Of a DNA stretch of 64,000 nucleotides, positions 27,809-37,887 are shown in pieces. Made by a program: the position numbers and the translations under genes. The notes beneath the pieces are model-generated. The model had not been told where the DNA came from and searched no databases. It worked only from the letters and a program-made list of their open reading frames with translations. Source of the DNA: Hyphomicrobiales bacterium. GTDB taxonomy: Bacteria; Pseudomonadota; Alphaproteobacteria; Rhizobiales; JACESI01. Within the stretch, counting starts at the first letter, position 1. Each line of letters opens with the position of its first letter. Location: assembly GCA_039989895.1 (NCBI GenBank), contig JBDXGY010000002.1, forward strand, positions 181,922-245,921, in the 5' to 3' direction.

Positions 27809-28468
27809 ATGGTTGAATTTGAAAATGTCGGACTTCGGTATGGCTTAGGGCCAGAAATTTTGCGCGACCTAACTTTTCAAATACCTGATAATTCATTTCA
27901 GTTTTTAACGGGACCATCTGGTGCAGGTAAAACCTCATTGCTGAAGTTACTGTTTTTGTCACGGCGACCATCTCGCGGTTTGATTAAGGTGTTCGATCAG
28001 GATCCGGCGACCTTTACCAAAGCAGATTTACTAGATGTGAGGCGTAAAATTGGGATTGTGTTTCAGGAATTTCGTCTACTTGATCATTTGACGACTTTTG
28101 AAAATGTGGCGTTGCCGCTGCGGGTTGCTGGCCAAGATGAAGCAACTTATGGGCCGGATGTAAGGGAGCTGCTTGAATGGGTTGGTCTTGGGGAGAGAAT
28201 GGATGTTTTCCCACCCATACTTTCTGGAGGAGAAAAACAGCGCGCTGCCATTGCGCGAGCGCTTATTGCCCAACCAAAACTGCTCTTGGCAGATGAGCCG
28301 ACGGGTAATGTTGATCCACCGCTTGCCAAAAGGCTGTTGCGCTTGTTTCAAGAGCTACATAGATCGGGTACTTCGGTCGTTATTGCGTCGCATGATATCA
28401 ATTTAATGGATCAATTTGATGCACGGCGTCTTGTTCTGGATGAGGGACGGTTGGTCATTTATGAATAA
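27809..28468 (+). CDS. ftsE: Cell division ATP-binding protein FtsE
   Basis: A 219-residue ABC ATPase. Walker A is [10 protein letters not shown], the signature is [15 protein letters not shown] and Walker B is [12 protein letters not shown]. With FtsX it forms the divisome complex that controls peptidoglycan hydrolases. The ATG at 27809 is preferred to a TTG at 27803. The stop overlaps the ftsX start by 8 bases (ATGAATAA). Confidence 0.96.
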   Translation: MVEFENVGLRYGLGPEILRDLTFQIPDNSFQFLTGPSGAGKTSLLKLLFLSRRPSRGLIKVFDQDPATFTKADLLDVRRKIGIVFQEFRLLDHLTTFENVALPLRVAGQDEATYGPDVRELLEWVGLGERMDVFPPILSGGEKQRAAIARALIAQPKLLLADEPTGNVDPPLAKRLLRLFQELHRSGTSVVIASHDINLMDQFDARRLVLDEGRLVIYE

Positions 28469-29474
28469 AAAGAGCAATAAAAAACGCAGAAAAAATACAA
28501 AGGCTATGCAACCGTCAGCCTTTCAAAAAGGCGCATCGATACTGCGCGATTTTATGTTTTCTTCTTTCGGTAAACGCAATCTTGGCAATCCGATTGTGCC
28601 TGAACGGTCTGTCTCTAGCCAAACCCTTATTATTGTCGTCGCGATTATGAGCTTTCTCACTTGTCTTACTTTTGCAACGGTGATGATCGTCTGGCAGCAG
28701 GCGTCAGATTGGCAGAGTGATATTTCAAGCGAGGTTACGATACAAATCAGGCCGATTGAAGGGGTGTCTTTAAGTGAAGAAATAACTAAGGCAATTGCCT
28801 TGGCTGAAAACACGCCTGGCATCGCGCGTGTGTCTAACGTAGATGATGAATGGTCAAAAAAACTCTTAGAGCCATGGCTTGGTCGTGATTTTGATTTGAG
28901 CGAATTGCCTGTCCCTAGAATGTTGATTTTGGAGTTGGACCCGCAAAGAGGCGCTAACCTTGAAGGCTTGGCCGAAAGACTGACGACAAGTGTGCCTGGC
29001 GCTACCCTCGACGATCATCGGCTATGGCTTGATAGATTAGGTAGCGTTGCAAATACGGCGGTTCTTTTGGGGTTCATTATCATGGGCCTGATGCTGACGG
29101 CCATGATTTTGAGTGTCACTTTCGCCACCCATGGTGCGATGACAAGTAATCATGATGTGCTGGAAGTCCTCCATTTTGTGGGTGGCCGTGATGATTTTAT
29201 TGCCTCTGAATTTCAACGGCGCTTTTTATTACTGGGTTTAAAAGGGGCGTTTATGGGTGGGGGCGGTGCTATTTTATGTTTGCTGGCATTGAATTTTTGG
29301 TCGTCCTTATCCTCTAAGGCACTTGAAGCAGATCAATTGGCTGCCCTGTTTGGACGGTTTCAAATTGGCTTATTGGGTTATTTGGGCGCTTTTTTGTTAA
29401 TTATTGTGATCGCTGCGCTGACTGGATTAACCTCACGCATTGCAGTTTTTCGATATTTGGCCAAAATGTCATAG
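28461..29474 (+). CDS. ftsX: Cell division protein FtsX
   Basis: A 337-residue membrane partner of FtsE. A basic N-terminus is followed by one membrane helix (about residues 60-83), a periplasmic loop with the typical EVTIQIRPIEG start and DDEWSKKLLEPWLG segment, and three more helices towards the C-terminus. The FtsX fold DxVLEVLHFVGGRDDFIASEFQRRFLLLG is clear. The ATG at 28461 overlaps the ftsE stop, so translation is coupled. A longer frame from 28416 would lie within ftsE and is not needed. Confidence 0.93.
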   Translation: MNKKSNKKRRKNTKAMQPSAFQKGASILRDFMFSSFGKRNLGNPIVPERSVSSQTLIIVVAIMSFLTCLTFATVMIVWQQASDWQSDISSEVTIQIRPIEGVSLSEEITKAIALAENTPGIARVSNVDDEWSKKLLEPWLGRDFDLSELPVPRMLILELDPQRGANLEGLAERLTTSVPGATLDDHRLWLDRLGSVANTAVLLGFIIMGLMLTAMILSVTFATHGAMTSNHDVLEVLHFVGGRDDFIASEFQRRFLLLGLKGAFMGGGGAILCLLALNFWSSLSSKALEADQLAALFGRFQIGLLGYLGAFLLIIVIAALTGLTSRIAVFRYLAKMS

Positions 29475-29522
29475 TACAAGCGGAATTATTATAGGCCGTT
29501 ATAGCAGGTTAGCTTTTTTAGA

Positions 29523-30323
29523 ATGGTAGACGAGATCAAAAAAGAAGATGCAGATCTGGTGATATATCCAGAGACATCTGAGAAGCCGACTAATGGTATT
29601 ATTGCAGGCCGTTCCCGCATGCGCCGAATAGGCAGCCGTTGTTGGTCGTTTGTTCTGCTGTGTGGTTTTATTATTGCTGGCCTTCAATTGGGTGGTTTGG
29701 TGCGTTATGCGCATATGGTAACCACACCCACAGCCCCGATAGTTGATAAAGCTGATGGGATTGTTGTTCTCACCGGTGGTGAAAATCGAATCCATGCAGC
29801 GATGAAGCTTTTATCTGAAGGCACAGCGGAGCGGTTGCTTTTGACTGGGGTTAATAGCGTTTTGACGCAAGACTCATTGAAAAATATATTCAATATTGAT
29901 GAAGCGCTGTTTGAGTGTTGTATCGAAATCGATTGGATGGCGCGGGACACAATAGGCAATGCGCTTGCTACCAAAAAATGGGCCGAGCAGTTTAATGTAA
30001 AAGACCTTGTCGTTGTAACTGGCGCTTTTCATATGCCGCGGGCTTTAAAGGAATTAGACCATGCTATGCAGGGTGTGGAATTCATAGCGGCACCCGTCAA
30101 TGTTCCTAGCGGCAATAACTGGTGGCGAGATTACTCTCGTATACGGGATATGTTGCGGGAATATGCTAAGCTTATATTTGTCAGTGGCCGTGATTATGTG
30201 AATGCATGGACAGGTAAGCCATGGCCGACAATGCCGCTGCGCCGTTTTGATGAAAGTGTGCATTTGTCGACTGAGAAGAAGAACGAAAAAGTGAGCCCAC
30301 TTCGTGGTAGTGCTGGGCACTGA
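29523..30323 (+). CDS. YdcF/SanA family (DUF218) membrane protein
   Basis: A 266-residue protein with one N-terminal membrane helix (about 43-63) and a DUF218 domain. The core strand KADGIVVLTGGENRIHAAMKLLSEG, RLLLTG, and ARDTIGNALATKKWAEQF are the family motifs. ElyC/SanA relatives act on envelope lipid carrier or vancomycin resistance, but the chemistry is not known. It follows ftsX by 48 bases and precedes plsC, as usual in the Rhizobiales. Confidence 0.85.
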   Translation: MVDEIKKEDADLVIYPETSEKPTNGIIAGRSRMRRIGSRCWSFVLLCGFIIAGLQLGGLVRYAHMVTTPTAPIVDKADGIVVLTGGENRIHAAMKLLSEGTAERLLLTGVNSVLTQDSLKNIFNIDEALFECCIEIDWMARDTIGNALATKKWAEQFNVKDLVVVTGAFHMPRALKELDHAMQGVEFIAAPVNVPSGNNWWRDYSRIRDMLREYAKLIFVSGRDYVNAWTGKPWPTMPLRRFDESVHLSTEKKNEKVSPLRGSAGH

Positions 30324-30413
30324 AGAGTTTGGGAAGGTTTTGGGCTTGTGTGCTTATTCAACAGCCATTAGACCATACAGACCTTTTGTAACGCTGATTA
30401 TTCGGGATCAGAG

Positions 30414-31208
30414 ATGATTTTTTTGCGCTCGCTTCTTTTCCAGATTGTCTTTTATCTGAATTTTATTCTGTTTGCTTTGGTATCTCCTGTCGTTCTGTTT
30501 CTGCCTAAGTCCATTGCATGGTCTTATGCCGTGGCTTGGATGCATGCCGTTTTATTTCATTGGAAATGGACCACGGGGTCTACTTATGAATTCAGGGGCC
30601 TTGAAAATGTTCCAAAAGGGGGCTGTATACTCGCTTCAAAGCACCAATCTGCGTGGGAGACTATTGGGCTTGGTGTCGCCATTCATAATGTCGCTTTTAT
30701 TATGAAGCGTGAGTTGATGTACATTCCTATTTTTGGCTGGATTGCACAGAAAACAGGTATGATTTCTGTGCGTAGAAGTGATCGCTCTAAAGCGATCGGT
30801 CCGATGATTGAGGCGGCCGGCGCAGCTATTTCCAAAGGTCGTCAGATTATTATTTTCATGGAAGGAACGCGCATGGCTGCTGGCACAATGCGCCCCTATA
30901 AGGCCGGTGTTGCGCGTATGGCCAAGACGCTTGAATGTCCGATTGTGCCGGTGGCTTTGAACACGGGTCTTTTATGGCCGCGCAACAGTTTTAGGCGCTA
31001 TCCCGGCCATGCGATTATCGAGTTTATGCCGCCCATATTGCCCTGTGGAAAAGTGCAAGATGTTTTGAAGAAACTTGAAGAGGATGTGGAAGAGGCTTCC
31101 AATGCGTTGATACTTGAAACAGCAAGGTCAAACAATCCGCCAGCAACAATTCATAAGGCGCTTGATGAACTGGAAGCGCGCGGCGTTGATGTTAGCTCTC
31201 AGCGTTGA
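30414..31208 (+). CDS. plsC: 1-acyl-sn-glycerol-3-phosphate acyltransferase
   Basis: A 264-residue membrane acyltransferase that makes phosphatidic acid. The catalytic motif reads SKHQSAWET, i.e. H-x4-E in place of the textbook H-x4-D, a variant that I recall in other proteobacterial PlsC. The second motif is FMEGTRMAAG, and the proline motif is CPIVPVALNTG. An N-terminal hydrophobic segment anchors it. Its 3' end overlaps the convergent chaC-like gene by 17 bases. Confidence 0.9.
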   Translation: MIFLRSLLFQIVFYLNFILFALVSPVVLFLPKSIAWSYAVAWMHAVLFHWKWTTGSTYEFRGLENVPKGGCILASKHQSAWETIGLGVAIHNVAFIMKRELMYIPIFGWIAQKTGMISVRRSDRSKAIGPMIEAAGAAISKGRQIIIFMEGTRMAAGTMRPYKAGVARMAKTLECPIVPVALNTGLLWPRNSFRRYPGHAIIEFMPPILPCGKVQDVLKKLEEDVEEASNALILETARSNNPPATIHKALDELEARGVDVSSQR

Positions 31209-31773
31209 TCTGCTCGCAAAGAAGACTTAGATCTTCATCATGAATGCCCTCTTTTACAAGATGGCTTTGTGTGTTCAAAATATAGTCTCTGTTGATGCCG
31301 CTTTTACCAACACCTTGTTTTATAAGACGAACTTGATCAGCATGATCTAGATTTCCAGCATATTGCTCGTGATTCTGCACAGCAGTATAAAATAGCGCCT
31401 TGACTGTTCGTGGGGTAGCTCCGGTTAGTTTCAGTGGTTCAAGAGTTTCTTGATAAACATCGGTTACGAGTTCACGGCCTCGTAGCATAGCTACCGTATC
31501 TTTTCGTGCATGTTTGGGAATATTAAAGGCAAAACCGTCGCAGTTTCTCCCTTTATCAAGCCCGAAGACAAGCCCGGGGGTTTCGGGAGTGCCGCGATGC
31601 ACCCATGAATAGATGCAAAGCGCGCGTGAATAGCCATTGAGGGTGGCAGGTTGGCGTTCGGTATATTCAAAACCTGGGTTCCACATCAAAGAACCATAAG
31701 CGAAGACCCAAAAGTCGACATGATTATCATTGAAAAGTATGTGATCAGGTAATGTGGTCTTATGATCTGTCAT
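31192..31773 (-). CDS. Gamma-glutamylcyclotransferase (ChaC-like)
   Basis: A protein of about 193 residues of the ChaC family, which degrades glutathione to 5-oxoproline and cysteinylglycine. The substrate loop is FAYGSLMWNPGF, followed by the family segments RALCIYSWVHRGTPETPGLVFGLDKG and the catalytic Glu in the central domain (RGRELVTDVYQE). The ATG at 31773 is preferred; a GTG at 31794 would add seven residues. The neighbours plsC and DUF2125 match the usual order. Confidence 0.85.
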   Translation of the reverse strand: MTDHKTTLPDHILFNDNHVDFWVFAYGSLMWNPGFEYTERQPATLNGYSRALCIYSWVHRGTPETPGLVFGLDKGRNCDGFAFNIPKHARKDTVAMLRGRELVTDVYQETLEPLKLTGATPRTVKALFYTAVQNHEQYAGNLDHADQVRLIKQGVGKSGINRDYILNTQSHLVKEGIHDEDLSLLCEQINAES

Positions 31774-31839
31774 AGTTTGTGGTAGCAAGCTCACTAATGT
31801 CTCTCAAGGGCAAATATTGACTGTTTGAAAAGGTACTTC

Positions 31840-32862
31840 ATGAAAACTCGTTTTATCGTGCTGATTACAGCTTTGATCGTTACTTCAATTGGCTGGGTTG
31901 TTGGTTGGAACTATCTATCTGGCGAAGCTGAAAAAGCCTTTGTTGGTGTGATTGACAAAGCCAACCATGGTGAGCAGCGCTTCAGTTGTGATCATCCGCG
32001 CTCCAGCGGGTTTCCCTTTCGCTTAGCCGTCGAATGCGACAAGCCGTCATTCGCAAAGGGTGAAGGTATCAGTTTTGAATTTGCCGGTTTAAGCGCACAA
32101 AGTGTGGTCTATAAGCCGCACCATCAGCTGATTAATTTTAAATCCCCTGCTTTGATCGATGCTGGACGACTTGGGACGCTGCAACTTGTGTGGCAAAAAG
32201 CGCGACTTGGTTCCCAACTTCAAAAGAATGGTCTTAGTGCAGCTACCGCTAAAATTGAAAAAGCCCGCTTGAGTCTGATTAATCCACCGATAGAGGTTGG
32301 TGATACGGCCTTGAGTGCTGAACTTATAACGGTCAGTGCCCGTCGTTCTAGCGGTGACGAGGCCGCTAATTCCGTTGTGCTTGGTCTTGTTTCCAGCGGC
32401 CTTGAGGTTCTTGGCTCGAAATACCGCCTGCCACCAGTCGCGGCAGATGCCTCTATATTGGTCTATGATATTGCCGGCGCTTTTGAAGGGCGCGGGTCGC
32501 CTTTCCCGCTTTGGATTGAAAAGGGTGGAGAGGCGGATGTGAATGGGGTGAGCTTGATTTCAGGCAATGCACAGATTTTTGCCAAGGGCTGGGTGAAGCT
32601 TGATCAAAATGGATTTATCCATGCTGACCTTGATGTGGATAGTGCGAATGTGGATGAATTCATTGATGCGATGGGGCCGGAACTGGTGCAAATTCAAGCA
32701 GTTGCCCGTGCCATTGTTGGTGCGATTGAAGGCTTGGGTGAAAATGTGACGCTGGGTTCACAGGCAGCCAAACGGGTCAAGGTAACGATCCGAAAAGGCT
32801 TTGTGAACATCGGCCTCATCCCGCTTGGCACGATACCACAGATTGATTTGTCAGGTATTTAA
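31840..32862 (+). CDS. DUF2125 family exported protein
   Basis: A 340-residue protein of the DUF2125 family, restricted largely to alphaproteobacteria and of unknown function. A signal anchor (FIVLITALIVTSIGWVVGW) is followed by the conserved FSCDHPRSSGFPFRLAVECDKP segment with two cysteines around GFPFR. The start at ATG 31840 has AAAAGG six bases away; a TTG at 31825 is less likely. It ends with a 4-base overlap with the convergent tyrC gene. Confidence 0.85.
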   Translation: MKTRFIVLITALIVTSIGWVVGWNYLSGEAEKAFVGVIDKANHGEQRFSCDHPRSSGFPFRLAVECDKPSFAKGEGISFEFAGLSAQSVVYKPHHQLINFKSPALIDAGRLGTLQLVWQKARLGSQLQKNGLSAATAKIEKARLSLINPPIEVGDTALSAELITVSARRSSGDEAANSVVLGLVSSGLEVLGSKYRLPPVAADASILVYDIAGAFEGRGSPFPLWIEKGGEADVNGVSLISGNAQIFAKGWVKLDQNGFIHADLDVDSANVDEFIDAMGPELVQIQAVARAIVGAIEGLGENVTLGSQAAKRVKVTIRKGFVNIGLIPLGTIPQIDLSGI

Positions 32863-33785
32863 TCCTTACGCCCGAAATCTGGTTCATCTGTGTCTTGGCC
32901 GGCATCTATGATGGAGCGGCGGATGTCGCGGGTACGGCTGAACAATTCAAAAAGTTTGTCTCCATCTTCCCAGCGAATGGCGCGTTGCAGGGATGAGAGA
33001 TCTTCTGAAAAGCGGCTCAGCATTTCTAAAACGGCTTCTTTATTGTGCAAGAATACATCGCGCCACATGGTTGGGTCGGAAGAGGCAATGCGAGTAAAAT
33101 CGCGAAAGCCGGAAGCGGAATATTTGATGACTTCAGACTGGGTGACATCTTCAAGGTCTGCGGCGGTGCCGACAATATTGTAAGCAATTAAATGCGGCAG
33201 ATGGGACGTGGTGGCCAGCACCAGATCATGATGGTCGGCATCCATGACATCTACATTGGAACCAAGAGCCTGCCAAAAAGAAATGAGTTGATCGAGTGCC
33301 CCACGATTGGTCGCCTCAATCGGCGTTAAAATACACCAGCGGTCATCGAATAGGCTCGCGAAGCCTGAGGCGGGGCCGGAATATTCTGTGCCAGCTATGG
33401 GATGGCCGGGAATAAAATGCACGGTATCCGGCAAATGTGGTTGCATTTGATTAATCACGGAGCGTTTGACCGAACCGACATCAGAGATGATCGTGCCTGC
33501 TTTGAGGTGAGGGCCAATTTCTTTTGCGACCGCCTCACAAGCGCCAACGGGAATACAGGCTATAACAAGATCAGCGTCGCGTACGGCCTCGCTCATATCA
33601 AGGGTATAGTGATCGCCAAGATTGAGCCGTCGGGCTTCGGCAAGGGTTTCTTCGCGCCGTGTTGTGATGGTGATTTCATCCACCAGATTGGCACGCCGAC
33701 AGGCATGGGCGATGGATGAGCCAATGAGGCCGATACCGATCAGCGTGAGTTTATTGAAAAGCGGAACGTCAGGTTTTTGGGTCAT
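32859..33785 (-). CDS. tyrC: Prephenate/arogenate dehydrogenase
   Basis: A 308-residue enzyme of tyrosine synthesis that oxidatively decarboxylates prephenate or arogenate with NAD(P)+. The dinucleotide motif is [16 protein letters not shown], and the catalytic region includes [16 protein letters not shown] and the TSHLPH motif. It overlaps hisC by 4 bases (ATGA), so the two are coupled; the aminotransferase may also transaminate prephenate. The pair hisC-tyrC divergent from metX is usual in this order. Confidence 0.93.
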   Translation of the reverse strand: MTQKPDVPLFNKLTLIGIGLIGSSIAHACRRANLVDEITITTRREETLAEARRLNLGDHYTLDMSEAVRDADLVIACIPVGACEAVAKEIGPHLKAGTIISDVGSVKRSVINQMQPHLPDTVHFIPGHPIAGTEYSGPASGFASLFDDRWCILTPIEATNRGALDQLISFWQALGSNVDVMDADHHDLVLATTSHLPHLIAYNIVGTAADLEDVTQSEVIKYSASGFRDFTRIASSDPTMWRDVFLHNKEAVLEMLSRFSEDLSSLQRAIRWEDGDKLFELFSRTRDIRRSIIDAGQDTDEPDFGRKD

Positions 33786-34921
33786 GAGAATGCCGGTGCC
33801 TTAACACCCATGAAGTCGGCCAAATGTCCAATCACGGCGCGATTAGCGTCTGCCGTGCCGATTGTCATGCGCAAGGCATTGGGAAAGCCATAGCTTGTTA
33901 CACGGCGCAAGATGCAGCCTTTCGACAAAAGGTAGGCATCTGCAGCTTCTGCGTTCTTGGTGTCATTTTCGGCAAAGTGCATGAGTACGAAATTACCCGC
34001 ACTTGGCGTGACGCGTAATCCGATTGCTTCGAGAGCTTTTATGACTTTTGGCAGCCATTCTTCATTGTGGGTGATGGCGGCTTCTAAAAACGTGCGGTCT
34101 TCAATGGCAGCAATACCCGCCTCGATCGCTGCACCATTAACATTGAATGGGCCGCGAATGCGGTTTAAAGCGTCGATGACATGGTCAGGCGCATAGGCCC
34201 AGCCAAGGCGGAGGAAAGCAAGACCGTAGACCTTGGAAAACGTGCGAGTCATGACAACATTTTCGCTCGTTGCCACAAGTTCAATGCCTGCTTCATAATC
34301 ATTGCGGCGCACATATTCCGCGTAAGCCGCATCAAGCACGAGCATCACATGAGAGGGCAAAGCATTGTGCAAGCGGCGCACTTCATCAAAAGGCAAATAG
34401 GTGCCTGTTGGGTTGTTTGGATTGGCGATAAACACCATTTTTGTGCGCTCAGTGATGCAGGCTAAAATAGCATCAACATCGGCTGTTGCATTGGTCTCAG
34501 GTGCCACGATAGGCGTTGCTCCTGCTGCCTGAATGGCAATTTTATAGACGAGAAAGCCGTGCTCGGTGAAGATGGCTTCATCGTCCTTGCTTAAATAGGC
34601 ATAGGCGAGCAGGCTCAAAATTTCATCTGAACCAGTGCCACAAATAATCTGATTGTGGTTGAGGCCATAAACACCAGCGATAGCTTCACGCAGGCGGCTA
34701 GAGGCGGGATCTGGATAGAGCTCTAATGCTTGTCCTGCCTCTTTAAAGGCGGCGATGGCCTTGGGGCTTGCGCCAAAGGGCGTTTCATTGGATGACAGTT
34801 TGTGCAATGTCGGGGCATTGTTCCCCGCTTTGGATTTGCCAGGAACATAGGCGTCAATTGCCATAACACCCGCACGTGGGGTTGGCCTTAGCATCTGTTC
34901 ATTTGATCTATTGGCAGGCAT
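33782..34921 (-). CDS. hisC: Histidinol-phosphate / aromatic aminotransferase
   Basis: A 379-residue class II PLP aminotransferase. Recognisable parts are [14 protein letters not shown], the [12 protein letters not shown] motif, DAAYAEY, and the PLP lysine in [17 protein letters not shown] near residue 240. HisC of this class acts on histidinol phosphate and often on aromatic keto acids, which fits its coupling to tyrC. It is transcribed away from metX. Confidence 0.93.
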   Translation of the reverse strand: MPANRSNEQMLRPTPRAGVMAIDAYVPGKSKAGNNAPTLHKLSSNETPFGASPKAIAAFKEAGQALELYPDPASSRLREAIAGVYGLNHNQIICGTGSDEILSLLAYAYLSKDDEAIFTEHGFLVYKIAIQAAGATPIVAPETNATADVDAILACITERTKMVFIANPNNPTGTYLPFDEVRRLHNALPSHVMLVLDAAYAEYVRRNDYEAGIELVATSENVVMTRTFSKVYGLAFLRLGWAYAPDHVIDALNRIRGPFNVNGAAIEAGIAAIEDRTFLEAAITHNEEWLPKVIKALEAIGLRVTPSAGNFVLMHFAENDTKNAEAADAYLLSKGCILRRVTSYGFPNALRMTIGTADANRAVIGHLADFMGVKAPAFS

Positions 34922-34976
34922 TTTCTATTGTCCTTGGCCTATCCTTAAAGATTTGGCCTAAATTCGGTAATGATCG

Positions 34977-34990
34977 CCGTATTCATACGG
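34977..34990. promoter_or_regulatory. Short inverted repeat between hisC and metX
   Basis: CCGTA - TTCA - TACGG lies in the 226-base spacer of the divergent hisC (start 34921) and metX (start 35148) genes and is followed by TTTT. It is 56 bases upstream of hisC on the minus strand. It may be an operator; no gene reads into it on the plus strand, so a terminator makes little sense. Confidence 0.35.
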
Positions 34991-35102
34991 TTTTACTCTC
35001 TTAAAAGCCGTTCATAAGCGACGAAAAGAAGAAGAGCAAACAAAAGATTGCTTCCTATATAAAGGTAGTGGGTGATTGACATCAATATAAGACCCGCTCT
35101 AC

Positions 35103-35119
35103 CTAGGTTCTGACCTTAG
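35103..35119 (+). promoter_or_regulatory. Small hairpin in the metX leader
   Basis: CTAGGT - TCTG - ACC(T)TAG can fold 29 bases before the metX ATG. It does not match the SAM-II riboswitch core that often precedes metX in this group. A regulatory role is only possible. Confidence 0.25.
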
Positions 35120-35147
35120 CAGTTGAAAACAAGAACTGAGATTTTAA

Positions 35148-36362
35148 ATGGGACGTGAAGCAGTGCCTCCTAGTCAAGATGCGAGTAATTCAGTGCGTGA
35201 TGTGGCGCTGCGTGAAGCCCGCTCACCCAGTAGTGAAGTTTGTGTTGTTGAGCGCGGCATGAAGCTTGATTGCGGTGCCCTATTGCCGGAATTGACAATT
35301 GCCTATGAAACTTACGGCACGTTGAATGCTGACAAATCAAATGCTGTGCTTGTGTGTCATGCGTTAACGGGTGATCAATATGCGGCCAGCGATAATCCGG
35401 TCACCGGCAAGCCGGGCTGGTGGCTCTCGATGATCGGTCCAGGCAAGCCAATTGATACGGAAAAATATTTTGTCATCTGCCCGAATGTGCTTGGGTCATG
35501 TATGGGATCAACAGGTCCCTTATCACTCAACCCTGATACGGGGCGTGATTATGGCGTTGATCTTCCTGTTATTACTATTCGCGATATGGTGAATGCGCAA
35601 AAGCTCTTAGTCGATGCTTTAGGCATAGAGACCCTTTTTTCTGTGGTTGGTGGATCAATGGGGGGGATGCAGGTTTTACAATGGGCGACGAGCTATCCTG
35701 ACGCTGTCTTTACAGCGGTGCCAATCGCGACCGGTGCGCGTCATAGCCCGCAAAATATTGCGTTTTATGAAGTTGGCAGACAGGCCGTAATGGCAGACCC
35801 TGACTGGCGTGGTGGGCGCTATCAAATTGAAGGCGTTCTCCCGTCTAAAGGACTGGCTGTTGCCCGTATGTTTGCGCATATTACTTATATGTCTGAGACG
35901 GCGCTTCAGCGAAAATTTGGTCGTAGCCTACAAGACAAAGAAAAAGTTGGCTTTAGCTTTGATGCGGATTTTCAGGTGGAGAGTTATCTGCGCCATCAGG
36001 GGATGAGCTTTGTGGATCGTTTTGATGCAAACTCTTATCTCTATTTGACGCGGGCGATGGACTATTTTGATTTAGCAAGTGATTATGGCGATGTTCTTGG
36101 AAAAGCTTTCATGGGCACTAAATCCCGTTTTTGCATCATCTCTTTCACGTCAGACTGGATGTTTCCGACAGAGGAAAACCGAGCCATTATGCATGCATTG
36201 AATGCAGCAGGTGCGAGTGTTTCTTTCGCAGAGATTGAGACAGATAAAGGGCATGATGCGTTTTTGCTGGATGAGCCGGAAATGCTTGAGATGATTGACG
36301 GATTTTTGATGTCGGCTGCTCGTGCTCGTGGTCTTGTCGCCTCTGACGATGTTGAAGGATAA
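35148..36362 (+). CDS. metX: Homoserine O-acetyltransferase MetX
   Basis: A 404-residue alpha/beta-hydrolase-fold transferase that acylates homoserine in methionine synthesis. The nucleophile is S170 in [15 protein letters not shown]; the acid and base are in [11 protein letters not shown] and [12 protein letters not shown]. The conserved [11 protein letters not shown] and [12 protein letters not shown] segments are present. In many relatives the true acyl donor is succinyl-CoA, so acetylation is not certain. It is followed 4 bases later by metW, its usual partner. Confidence 0.95.
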   Translation: MGREAVPPSQDASNSVRDVALREARSPSSEVCVVERGMKLDCGALLPELTIAYETYGTLNADKSNAVLVCHALTGDQYAASDNPVTGKPGWWLSMIGPGKPIDTEKYFVICPNVLGSCMGSTGPLSLNPDTGRDYGVDLPVITIRDMVNAQKLLVDALGIETLFSVVGGSMGGMQVLQWATSYPDAVFTAVPIATGARHSPQNIAFYEVGRQAVMADPDWRGGRYQIEGVLPSKGLAVARMFAHITYMSETALQRKFGRSLQDKEKVGFSFDADFQVESYLRHQGMSFVDRFDANSYLYLTRAMDYFDLASDYGDVLGKAFMGTKSRFCIISFTSDWMFPTEENRAIMHALNAAGASVSFAEIETDKGHDAFLLDEPEMLEMIDGFLMSAARARGLVASDDVEG

Positions 36363-36366
36363 GACG

Positions 36367-36996
36367 ATGGTGGTGCGTGTTAAAAAAAATATGCAGGAAG
36401 CTCGGCGGACTGATCTTGAATTGATCGCTGATTTGATCGAACCAGGCACGCGGGTGCTCGATATTGGTTGTGGCGATGGTAAACTGCTGCGCATCCTTGA
36501 GAGCCGCAAAGACGTTGATGCTCGAGGCATTGAGATTAGTCCGGAAGGGGTGACCAAATGTTTGGCTGAAGGTCTTTCCGTGATTCAAGGTAACGCAAAC
36601 TCTGACCTTGGTCCTTATCCTGATAAATCTTTTGACTGGGTGATTTTGAGCCAGACTGTGCAGGCGGTGGATGATCCAAAACATGTCGTAAGAGAGCTTG
36701 TTCGTATTGGTAAGAAGGCGATCGTTTCATTTCCGAATTTTGGCCATTGGCATATTCGGTGGCAGGTTGGTGTTGAAGGGCGTATGCCCATGAGCAGTCA
36801 CCTGCCCATTGCTTGGTATGAAACCAAGAATATTCATTTTTGTACGATCCGCGATTTTCGCGATTTACTGGATGAAATGAACTTGACTATGGAAGCCCAT
36901 TTTGCTTTGCGCTCAGATGGCAAGCCTATTGCGCGCCGAAGTCCGTGGCTTTGGAATCTGTTTGGTCGTGAAGCTATTTTTGTGATTTCCGAGTAA
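36367..36996 (+). CDS. metW: Methionine biosynthesis protein MetW
   Basis: A 209-residue methyltransferase-fold protein that works with MetX. The glycine motif is RVLDIGCGDGKLLRIL, and MetW signatures include QVVDDPKHVVRELVRIGKKAIVSFPNFGHW and LPIAWYETKNIHFCTIRDF. The ATG at 36367 has GAAGGA upstream and gives the usual N-terminus. Its end overlaps the convergent methyltransferase gene by 23 bases. Confidence 0.93.
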   Translation: MVVRVKKNMQEARRTDLELIADLIEPGTRVLDIGCGDGKLLRILESRKDVDARGIEISPEGVTKCLAEGLSVIQGNANSDLGPYPDKSFDWVILSQTVQAVDDPKHVVRELVRIGKKAIVSFPNFGHWHIRWQVGVEGRMPMSSHLPIAWYETKNIHFCTIRDFRDLLDEMNLTMEAHFALRSDGKPIARRSPWLWNLFGREAIFVISE

Positions 36997-37756
36997 AGCG
37001 CGAGGTTTGGGAGCTTGGTTGAGGGGACGGCATAAGGATGGGTTTGAAGGCCGATGAAAATGAGCGCTTTTTAACCACCGGAATGCCTTGATAAAGCTCT
37101 TTTTTAGCTTCCATTAAGAAGACACCCGACAGGCGCGAAAAGAATCGCTCACCAGCATTTTCTATCCATTTGCTTGTTATGAAGGAGCGTCTTTCAATTG
37201 GCGGGGTGTGCAGAGCACTGACCCAGCCTACAGGTGAGAACAGGGCTTCACGCATGAGCTTGTTCAGTTGGCCTCGACTGAAAGGGCGACCATAACCAAA
37301 TGGAGAATTCTCCATGCGTGCCCAAAGGCCAGCTCGGTTTGGCACCATAACGAGTAGTCGCCCGCCGGGGGAGAGAACGCGCCAGATCTCAGATAAGAGC
37401 TCGCGCGGATTATCGGTCATTTCCAAAGAATGAGTGAGAAGAACACGATCAACAGCGGCGTCAGGAAGAGGTAGCATATTATCGGCAATCAAGGCTGTGG
37501 CCGATGCATCACTGTCCTTGCCCTCCTTGCTTTGTGGCCAGCGAAACACGCCTTGGCTTGCGGGCATGAAAGCCAGCACGCGTTCGGCGTCATTTGAGAA
37601 TTTATCCAGAAACGGCGTGGGGTAGCCAAGTCCTAAAATGCGATCGTCGCTGACTTTTGGCCAGACATGGCTGATCTTTATCTGCAGTTTCTCAAGGGTT
37701 TGCTGCCCTAGGTGGGATGAATAAAATTCTCTTAGATCAATAGCATCAAGATACAT
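36974..37756 (-). CDS. SAM methyltransferase-domain protein
   Basis: A 260-residue protein of an alphaproteobacterial family usually found before gloB. The first motif is of the variant form ILGLGYPTPFLDKF; later parts are typical: LPDAAVDRVLLTHSLEMTDNPRELLSEIWRVLSPGGRLLVMVPNR. The substrate is unknown. It is divergent from gloB. Confidence 0.8.
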   Translation of the reverse strand: MYLDAIDLREFYSSHLGQQTLEKLQIKISHVWPKVSDDRILGLGYPTPFLDKFSNDAERVLAFMPASQGVFRWPQSKEGKDSDASATALIADNMLPLPDAAVDRVLLTHSLEMTDNPRELLSEIWRVLSPGGRLLVMVPNRAGLWARMENSPFGYGRPFSRGQLNKLMREALFSPVGWVSALHTPPIERRSFITSKWIENAGERFFSRLSGVFLMEAKKELYQGIPVVKKRSFSSAFKPILMPSPQPSSQTSRFTRKSQK

Positions 37757-37887
37757 GGGGGTATTTTAAAGGCTTGCGAAGCTCAAAGCCAGTACTTTAA
37801 AATCAGTGTTGTGAGACTGGTTATTGACCTTTTACGTCGTGCAATCATACTAAGAGGTCTCACCAATCTTACAGCAGCGAGCTTTTT

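Noticed and set aside
35041-35147. SAM-II riboswitch before metX
   Set aside because: The conserved core (TGATTT ... TTGCAGC ... GCTAAA) could not be found in the leader.
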